DNA of 11,052 nt from PXRE01 sp964435625 (GTDB lineage Archaea; Halobacteriota; Halobacteria; Halobacteriales; PXRE01), in contig CAYTAG010000109.1 in NCBI GenBank assembly GCA_964435625.1, positions 1-11,052 on the forward strand, in the 5' to 3' direction. The notes under the pieces are model-generated. The model was not told the DNA's origin, searched no databases, and worked only from the letters and a program-made list of their open reading frames with translations. The position numbers were made by a program, and so were the translations under genes. Below, piece after piece: positions 7,292-11,052 of this stretch. Within the stretch, counting starts at the first letter, position 1; every line of letters begins with the position of its first letter.

Positions 7292-7702
7292 ATGGCGACC
7301 GAGACCACGGACGTCCTGGAGTTCGGCCTCGACGGCGAGCGGTACTGCGTCGACATCAGCTACGTGTCCGAGATCGTCGGCCGGGAGGAACTGACCTCCG
7401 TCCCGAACGCCCCGGAGTACGTCGTCGGGGTGATGGACCTCCGCGGCGACAGCATGCAGGTCCGGGATCCAAAGACCGTGTTCGGCGTGGACGGCGACCC
7501 CGGGGGCCAACGCATCATCGTCATGGTACCCGGGATCGGCGACGGCGAGAAGACCACGGGCTGGCTGGTCGACAGCGTCCACGACGTGCTGACGGTCTCC
7601 CGGGAGGACGTCGACGAGGACGTCGACGGACGGGGGGTACACGGCGCGTTGCGACCCGACGACAGGATGGTCATCTGGGTCGACCCGAACGACGTCTTCT
7701 AG
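7292..7702 (+). CDS. cheW: CheW-domain chemotaxis adaptor, stand-alone
   Basis: 136-residue protein that is one CheW domain. In chemotaxis, CheW bridges transducer proteins and the kinase CheA in the membrane-associated array. Visible family marks are FGLDGERYCVDISYVSEIV (11-29), the VPNAPEYVVGVMDLRG segment (37-52) with the conserved arginine R51 expected to contact transducer or CheA, and VRDPKTVFG (57-65). The C-terminal half (GWLVDSVHDVLTVSREDV, 90-107) also fits. It is at the short end for CheW and has no transducer, CheA, CheY or CheB near it, so it lies outside a main che operon. The start at 7292 follows from the promoter and the domain start; an in-frame ATG at 7256 would add 12 residues. 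The downstream winged-helix gene starts one base after its stop, so the two are probably cotranscribed. Confidence 0.88.
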   Translation: MATETTDVLEFGLDGERYCVDISYVSEIVGREELTSVPNAPEYVVGVMDLRGDSMQVRDPKTVFGVDGDPGGQRIIVMVPGIGDGEKTTGWLVDSVHDVLTVSREDVDEDVDGRGVHGALRPDDRMVIWVDPNDVF

Positions 7703-7703
7703 G

Positions 7704-8027
7704 ATGGACGAGGAGGACCTCCTGGCCGTCCTCGGCGAGAAGTACAGCCTGGCGGTACTCCGGGCGACGGACACGCCGCGGTCGGCCCGCGAACTCAGCG
7801 ACCACCTCGACGTCCCCATCGCGACCTGTTACCGGCGCATCGAGGCGCTGGTCGAGGTCGGCCTGCTGGAGGAGGAGGGCCGGGAACTGTCCGACCGCGG
7901 GCGCCGCTCGTCCGTCTACCGCCGCACCGTCGACGAGGTCGTCGTCAGCTTCGACGGCGAGGAGGTCGACCTCTCGACCAGCGAGCGGGCCGTCCCGAGC
8001 GGGTTCGACCGCCCGCGCGACCGATAG
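7704..8027 (+). CDS. Small winged-helix transcriptional regulator-like protein
   Basis: 107-residue acidic protein. Residues 12-57 form a winged helix-turn-helix like those of ArsR/MarR-type regulators: helix YSLAVLRATD, helix SARELSDHLD, recognition helix ATCYRRIEALVEVGLLEEEG. The wing includes SSVYRRTVDEVVVSFDGEEVDL (69-90). No metal-site cysteines, ligand domain or membrane segment is visible beyond this, and the last 15 residues look disordered. ATG 7704 follows the cheW stop TAG (7700-7702) by one base. No Shine-Dalgarno is seen, so translation probably depends on termination-reinitiation from cheW. I do not recognise a named gene. A DNA-binding role is inferred from fold only, and its target is unknown. 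Confidence 0.85.
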   Translation: MDEEDLLAVLGEKYSLAVLRATDTPRSARELSDHLDVPIATCYRRIEALVEVGLLEEEGRELSDRGRRSSVYRRTVDEVVVSFDGEEVDLSTSERAVPSGFDRPRDR

Positions 8028-8053
8028 CCCCTCGGCCCTGGACCGGCAGCCCC

Positions 8054-8107
8054 CGACCGCGAGGAGGTAGTTCTCGACCGCGAGGACGGTCGCTGTTCGA
8101 CCGCGGA
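8054..8107 (+). repeat. Three short direct repeats between convergent genes
   Basis: CGACCGCGAGGA occurs at 8054-8065 and 8075-8086, and a shorter version CGACCGCGGA at 8098-8107. The offsets of 21 and 23 bases are close to two helical turns. The repeats fill the gap between the stops of the winged-helix gene and the flavoprotein gene. They could be protein-binding sites, part of a terminator, or a chance duplication in GC-rich DNA. Confidence 0.4.
8075..8092. terminator. Possible stem-loop between convergent genes
   Basis: CGACCG (8075-8080) can pair with CGGTCG (8087-8092) around the 6-base loop CGAGGA. It sits between two convergent stops (8027 and 8112) and could help end either transcript. 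No T-run follows on the plus strand, so the call is weak. Confidence 0.25.
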
Positions 8108-8111
8108 CCGG

Positions 8112-8666
8112 TTATTCGGACTCCTCGGGTACGTCGAAGTCGTGGAACGGTTCGCCCGCCTCCTTGCTGAGTACGTCCAGGGCGGCGGCGCCGCCGTCGC
8201 CGGCGGAGATGATCGCCTGCCAGGTCCCCTCCCGGACCATCCCACCGGTCGCGTAGGCGTCCTCGACGCTGGTCTCCATGTCCAGATCGACCGCGACGGT
8301 GCCCTCCCCGGTCGTCTCGCAGCCCAGTTCCTCGGCCAGTTCGCGGTCGGTCCCGGTCGCGAACACGACGTATCGCGCGTCGTAGTCGCCGGCGTCCGTC
8401 TCGACGACGAACCCGTCGCTACTCTGCCCGACCGCCTCGACGGCCTCCTCCCGGACGGTCGCCCCGTACTCGCCGACGTGCTCGCGGGCCGCCTCCATGA
8501 ACGCGGTGCCGTCGATGCTCTCGATGCCCAGGTAGTTGTACAGGTGGGCCCTGTGCATCCAGGTCTCGTCCTCGTCGAACACGACCGTCTCGAGGTCGTT
8601 TTTCGCCGTGAACAGCGCGGCGCTCAACCCTGCGGGGCCGCCACCGACGATGGCTACGTCTACCAT
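8112..8666 (-). CDS. Short thioredoxin-reductase-like FAD protein lacking the NADPH domain
   Basis: 184-residue flavoprotein-like protein. The N-terminal FAD-binding motif is VAIVGGGPAGLSAALF (4-19, G8-x-G10-x-x-G13), with a likely ribose-binding acid near D31. The second nucleotide-fold strand ends VVFATGTDREL (100-110). In thioredoxin reductases an NADPH domain with the CxxC pair would follow. Here the chain goes straight to GTVAVDLDMETSVEDAYATGG (from 122), the second half of the FAD domain, ending EGTWQAIISAGDGGAAALDVL. The usual Gly-Asp after the ATG-like segment is Gly-Gly (141-142). Only one Cys (C116) is present. It is probably a one-domain oxidoreductase reduced by another partner, or a flavin-binding protein of unknown role. 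Start ATG 8666 has a TTTAAC box 27-28 bases upstream. No frameshift remnant flanks it. Confidence 0.85.
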   Translation of the reverse strand: MVDVAIVGGGPAGLSAALFTAKNDLETVVFDEDETWMHRAHLYNYLGIESIDGTAFMEAAREHVGEYGATVREEAVEAVGQSSDGFVVETDAGDYDARYVVFATGTDRELAEELGCETTGEGTVAVDLDMETSVEDAYATGGMVREGTWQAIISAGDGGAAALDVLSKEAGEPFHDFDVPEESE

Positions 8667-8690
8667 GCGTCAACGTACCACCTGGGGACG

Positions 8691-8696
8691 GTTAAA
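8691..8696 (-). promoter_or_regulatory. Putative TATA box of the flavoprotein gene
   Basis: TTTAAC on the minus strand is centred 27-28 bases before the ATG at 8666. It is a good haloarchaeal box and predicts a leaderless transcript independent of the upstream SRPBCC gene. Confidence 0.6.
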
Positions 8697-8741
8697 TGTC
8701 GTACTCGCGGCAGCCGTCCGGGTGGCGTCCCGACGAATCGT

Positions 8742-9251
8742 TCATCTCGCGCGTTCCCCACGACGCCGCGCCGGTCCCGCCCGCTTGCCCAGCAGTTGGC
8801 GCGTCTGCCGGTGGCGGTACCGGAACGCCAGCGCCAGGCCCGGCCGGGCCAGCGCGGACGTCAGCGGTTCGACCGGTCCGCCGGGCAACCGGTACCCGAC
8901 GCGGTCCCGGAGCAGGGTCACGTCGCCGTCGGCGACGAACTCGTGGGTGTGCTCCCACCGCGGGAACGGCCCCTCGACCATCTCGTCGCGGAACACCGCC
9001 CGCCCTTCCTCGCGGCGCCGCTCGACGATCTCCGAGGTCCACGCCTGCCGCGGCCCGACGCCGAACGGCCGCATCGACAGCCGGACCTCGGTGCCGACGG
9101 TCAGGATCCCGTCGTCGTCGCCCCGCATCTCCTCCACGCGGAGGCCCAGGAACGCCGGGGTCAGTTCCAGCAGCCCCTCGATCCGGCCGTGGAACTCCCA
9201 GACCGTCTCCAGGGGTGCGTCCACCCGTGACTCCCTGCTGTAGACTCCCAC
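8742..9251 (-). CDS. SRPBCC-fold (Bet v1/START-like) protein
   Basis: 169-residue protein of the SRPBCC superfamily, whose members bind hydrophobic ligands in a helix-grip cavity. The N-terminus SRESRVDAPLETVWEFHG (5-22) is the standard first strand and helix. The middle strands include GTEVRLSMRPFGVGPRQAW and FRDEMVEGPFPRWEHTHEF (87-105), followed by LLRDRVGYRLPGG and the long C-terminal helix. The last 25 residues are very Arg-rich, probably a flexible tail. The ligand is unknown. The start is read as GTG at 9251, because no ATG fits and a TTTTCA box lies 26-27 bases upstream. It is on the same strand as lrp and the flavoprotein but with its own promoter, so functional linkage to them is only suggested by position. 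Confidence 0.85.
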   Translation of the reverse strand: MGVYSRESRVDAPLETVWEFHGRIEGLLELTPAFLGLRVEEMRGDDDGILTVGTEVRLSMRPFGVGPRQAWTSEIVERRREEGRAVFRDEMVEGPFPRWEHTHEFVADGDVTLLRDRVGYRLPGGPVEPLTSALARPGLALAFRYRHRQTRQLLGKRAGPARRRGERAR

Positions 9252-9274
9252 GCTAGGGACGATGCGCCCGCGAG

Positions 9275-9280
9275 TGAAAA
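9275..9280 (-). promoter_or_regulatory. Putative TATA box of the SRPBCC gene
   Basis: TTTTCA on the minus strand is centred 26-27 bases before the GTG at 9251. It is the main evidence for a leaderless GTG start. Confidence 0.5.
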
Positions 9281-9308
9281 CGGTTCGGCCGTCGCCGTCG
9301 CTGGGCCG

Positions 9309-9341
9309 ACCGCGACGAATCGGGGACCGTCCGGTCGCGGT
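9309..9341. terminator. Possible stem-loop downstream of lrp
   Basis: ACCGCGAC (9309-9316) can pair with GTCGCGGT (9334-9341) around a 17-base loop, 28 bases after the lrp stop. A T-run (TTTT, 9280-9277) follows on the minus strand some 30 bases later, which is far for an intrinsic terminator. It may be incidental in this GC-rich gap. Confidence 0.2.
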
Positions 9342-9368
9342 GGCGGCCCGCCGTCCGGCGCGGGCGAG

Positions 9369-9797
9369 TCACTTCAGCCGTTCCTGGAGGAACGAGGGGT
9401 GTGCCGCCGTGACCCCGTCGACGTCGAGCAGTTGCTCGCTGATGACCTCGCCGAGTTCGTCTCCGTCGCGGGCGCGGACCTCGGCCATCAGCATGTGGTC
9501 GCCGCTGGAGGTGAAAAGCGCCTCCACCGCGTCCAGGTCCTTGAGTTTCTGGGTGGCCTCCACGTAGCGTTCGCTCTCGACGTCGACGCCGACGAGCGCG
9601 ATGGACTGGCTCGACAGCTTCTTGGGATCGACGTCCGCCGTGTACCCGACGATGACGCCCTCCTCTTCGAGTTTGTCGATGTACTTGCGGACCGTCGGCT
9701 TGCTGACCCCGGCGCGCTCGGCGATCTCGGCGTAGGAGGCCTGGGCGTCCTCCTCCAGCACGCCGAGGATGCGCTCCTCGGTCGAGTCGGTGCTCAC
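9369..9797 (-). CDS. lrp: Lrp/AsnC family transcriptional regulator
   Basis: 142-residue one-component regulator. The N-terminal helix-turn-helix is at about 7-50 (ERILGVLEEDAQASYAEIAE, then AGVSKPTVRKYIDKLEEEGVIVGY). The C-terminal RAM/AsnC effector domain covers about 65-140 (SIALVGVDVESERYVEATQK, SSGDHMLMAEVRARDGDEL), where amino acids bind and oligomers assemble in this family. The start is GTG 9797 (MSTDSTEERI). A longer reading from GTG 9818 adds seven residues, but it would place the TATA-like run TATTTTTT (9827-9820) immediately before its start codon. From 9797 that run is at the expected 26-27 base distance. The gene follows porB on the same strand after 75 bases, with its own promoter. 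Control of the por operon or of itself is a reasonable inference but not shown. Confidence 0.93.
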   Translation of the reverse strand: MSTDSTEERILGVLEEDAQASYAEIAERAGVSKPTVRKYIDKLEEEGVIVGYTADVDPKKLSSQSIALVGVDVESERYVEATQKLKDLDAVEALFTSSGDHMLMAEVRARDGDELGEVISEQLLDVDGVTAAHPSFLQERLK

Positions 9798-9819
9798 GTG
9801 GGACTCTTTCGCCGGCACG

Positions 9820-9827
9820 AAAAAATA
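9820..9827 (-). promoter_or_regulatory. Putative TATA box of lrp
   Basis: TATTTTTT on the minus strand is the most A/T-rich box in the window. It is centred 26-27 bases before the GTG at 9797. The same T-run lies downstream of a hairpin-capable palindrome and could also serve as the end of the porAB transcript. Confidence 0.6.
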
Positions 9828-9837
9828 GCTGACGAAT

Positions 9838-9854
9838 CCGAAAGCGGCTTTCGG
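9838..9854. promoter_or_regulatory. Perfect 17-base palindrome upstream of the lrp promoter
   Basis: CCGAAAGC and GCTTTCGG are exact inverted arms around a single G. Relative to the inferred lrp start it spans about -41 to -57, just upstream of the BRE/TATA. It lies 18 bases after the porB stop. Odd-length palindromes of about 15 bases are typical operators of Lrp-family regulators, so autoregulation is plausible. An alternative is a porAB terminator, as the T-run at 9825-9820 follows on the minus strand. Confidence 0.5.
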
Positions 9855-9872
9855 GGAAGCGAAAGGACCGCG

Positions 9873-10808
9873 CTAGCGGTGCTTTTCCAGCAGGTCGTAC
9901 GACCGCTCCCACTCGTAGTCGTCGTCCCAGTAGCGGTCCGCCAGCGGTTCCTCGGGCATCTCGCCGAGGGACCGTTTCTCCTGCTGGTAGGAGGGTCGGT
10001 CCTCGTCGACGTAGTAGATGCCGGTCAGCACCTCGCCCTCGGAGAGTTTGTTCTCGGTCTCGAACATCATCTCGGCGGCCTCACGGCGGTCCGTGTTGTC
10101 GAAGTCGTAGTCCTCGGACTCGTTGACGTCGACGTAGGGGACGTACTGCTTGGCGTCCTTGTTCCAGGTCGGACACTGGGTGAGGAAGTCGATGTGGGCG
10201 AACCCGTCGTGTTCCATCGCCTGCACGAGGATCTCCTTCGCCTGGTTGGGGTTGACCGCGGCGGTGCGGGCGATGAACGAGGCGCCGGCCTGCAGCGACG
10301 TCGACAGCGGCCGGATCGGATCCTTCGCGCTGCCGCCCGGCTGGGTCTTGGAGGTGTGGCCCTTCGGGCTGGTCGGCGACGTCTGACCCTTCGTGAGCCC
10401 GAAGATCTCGTTGTTGAACACGATGTAGGTCATGTCGTGGTTCTCGCGGGCCGTGTGGATCCAGTGGTTGCCGCCGATGCCGTAGCCGTCGCCGTCACCG
10501 CCCGCGGCCACGACCTCCAGGTCGGGGTTGGCGAGTTTCGAGGCCCGGGCGACCGGCAGCGGCCGGCCGTGGATGGTGTGGAAGCCGTAGCTCTCGAAGT
10601 AGCTGTTGAGTTTGCCCGAGCAGCCGATGCCGGTCACCAGAAGCACCTCCTCGGGGTTGCGGCCGACCTCGGGCATGGCCTGCTTCAGCGCCTTCAGGAC
10701 GCCGAAGTCGCCACACCCGGGACACCAGGTCGGCTGCGGTTCGATTCCGGGGGTGAACTCGTCGCGGTCGATCTCTCGGTCTTCGTCGATTGCGCTGAAT
10801 GCACTCAT
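9873..10808 (-). CDS. porB: 2-oxoacid:ferredoxin oxidoreductase beta subunit (probably pyruvate type)
   Basis: 311-residue thiamine-diphosphate subunit of the two-subunit ferredoxin oxidoreductase that decarboxylates a 2-oxoacid to its acyl-CoA and reduces ferredoxin. It replaces the NAD-dependent dehydrogenase complexes in haloarchaea. Cluster ligands are WCPGCG (C29, C32), IGCSG (C63) and QCPTW (C212), whose spacing matches the single [4Fe-4S] site of archaeal beta subunits. The ThDP/Mg motif is GGDGDGYGIGGNHW (103-116) with FNNEIFGLT (131-139). The start is ATG 10808, with Shine-Dalgarno AGGTGA (10820-10815) six bases upstream and overlapping the end of porA; a TTG at 10814 is less likely. 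The long C-terminal region suggests the pyruvate (por) rather than the 2-oxoglutarate (kor) paralogue, but this is from memory of family lengths and is not certain. Confidence 0.93.
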   Translation of the reverse strand: MSAFSAIDEDREIDRDEFTPGIEPQPTWCPGCGDFGVLKALKQAMPEVGRNPEEVLLVTGIGCSGKLNSYFESYGFHTIHGRPLPVARASKLANPDLEVVAAGGDGDGYGIGGNHWIHTARENHDMTYIVFNNEIFGLTKGQTSPTSPKGHTSKTQPGGSAKDPIRPLSTSLQAGASFIARTAAVNPNQAKEILVQAMEHDGFAHIDFLTQCPTWNKDAKQYVPYVDVNESEDYDFDNTDRREAAEMMFETENKLSEGEVLTGIYYVDEDRPSYQQEKRSLGEMPEEPLADRYWDDDYEWERSYDLLEKHR

Positions 10809-10810
10809 GG

Positions 10811-11052
10811 TCAATCACCTGCCGCTGGGACGTATCGCGTCCGGTCGCCGGGGAGTTCCCCGTCCCCGCCGACGACGGTCGCTTCGAAGCCCTCCACGAT
10901 GTCTTCGGGCTCGAAGGGGTTGCCGTTGTACTTCAGCAGGCTCGACAGCTTCTCGCCGTAGCGGCCGAGCTCCTTCTGGGTCAGCCCGCGGAACTGCCCG
11001 GTGGCGTTCATCTCGACGACCAGCGCCGACTCGACGGACTCGAGCCACTCGC
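10811..11052 (-). CDS. porA: 2-oxoacid:ferredoxin oxidoreductase alpha subunit, C-terminal fragment
   Basis: Only the last 79 codons lie in the window (frame 11050-10811, opening EWLESVESALVVEMNATGQF and ending YVPAAGD). The segment VVEMNATGQFRGLTQKELG is typical of the C-terminal part of the alpha subunit of two-subunit 2-oxoacid:ferredoxin oxidoreductases, which carries the gamma-like and CoA/pyrimidine-binding domains. Its TGA stop is 2 bases before the porB ATG and the porB Shine-Dalgarno lies in its last codons. The two are therefore translationally coupled in one operon. The 5' part and promoter are beyond the right edge. Assignment to por rather than kor is tentative. Confidence 0.85.
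   Translation of the reverse strand, partial: EWLESVESALVVEMNATGQFRGLTQKELGRYGEKLSSLLKYNGNPFEPEDIVEGFEATVVGGDGELPGDRTRYVPAAGD
10815..10820 (-). promoter_or_regulatory. Shine-Dalgarno sequence of porB
   Basis: AGGTGA on the minus strand complements the 3' end of archaeal 16S rRNA and sits 6 bases before the ATG at 10808. It fixes the porB start. It is the only strong Shine-Dalgarno I see in the window, as expected for an internal operon gene. Confidence 0.7.

Noticed and set aside
7100..7819. Upstream extension of the hisS frame by 240 codons
   Set aside because: HisS proteins begin at the MYDRLKGFRDFYPEE segment (7099). The extension is antisense to cheW and resembles no domain.
8112..8666. 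Flavoprotein as a frameshifted or truncated pseudogene of thioredoxin reductase
   Set aside because: Both ends of the FAD fold are present in one frame, the promoter is good, and no NADPH-domain remnant is found in any frame nearby. An internal domain absence fits better than decay.
9399..10961. Plus-strand 520-codon open frame opposite lrp and porB
   Set aside because: Its composition (Val, Leu, Gly, Asp, Arg repeats) is the mirror of the real minus-strand genes, and it has no motif or promoter.

Overview
This is a GC-rich stretch of a haloarchaeal (class Halobacteria) chromosome. The predicted proteins are rich in Asp and Glu and poor in Lys. The gene set is archaeal: a proteasome-activating nucleotidase, a two-subunit 2-oxoacid:ferredoxin oxidoreductase, an archaeal TruA, a VapB-type antitoxin and a short Lrp regulator. 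For most genes a T/A-rich TATA-like hexamer lies 26-29 bases upstream of the start codon and no Shine-Dalgarno sequence is visible, as in the leaderless transcripts common in haloarchaea. I cannot assign genus or species.

Layout. Bases 1-2822 (minus strand) hold pepF (oligoendopeptidase F) followed by pan, whose C-terminal end is cut off by the window edge; both are protein or peptide degradation genes. Divergent from pepF is an orphan seven-transmembrane sensor histidine kinase with a PAS domain (2961-4640, plus). It converges with truA (minus, 4648-5460). truA shares a divergent promoter region with an orphan VapB/UPF0330-type antitoxin (5552-5779, plus), and a short inverted repeat lies between the two promoters. 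The antitoxin converges with hisS (minus, 5795-7099). Divergent from hisS is a two-gene plus-strand unit, a stand-alone CheW followed after one base by a small winged-helix protein (7292-8027).

From 8112 to the right edge everything is on the minus strand. In transcription order there are the last ~80 codons of porA, then porB (2-base gap, good Shine-Dalgarno), an Lrp/AsnC regulator, an SRPBCC-fold protein and a short thioredoxin-reductase-like flavoprotein that appears to lack the NADPH domain and the redox CxxC. The last three each have their own TATA-like box.

The window is mostly housekeeping: protein turnover, tRNA modification and charging, and oxidative decarboxylation of 2-oxoacids. 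No mobile element, CRISPR array, RNA gene or phage gene is visible, and no stretch over 300 bases lacks a gene (the longest gaps are 192 bases at 7100-7291 and 175 bases at 857-1031). The points most worth a second look are the CheW plus winged-helix pair, the minimal flavoprotein, the orphan antitoxin with its palindrome, and a perfect 17-base palindrome just upstream of the lrp promoter. None of these proves a new system.
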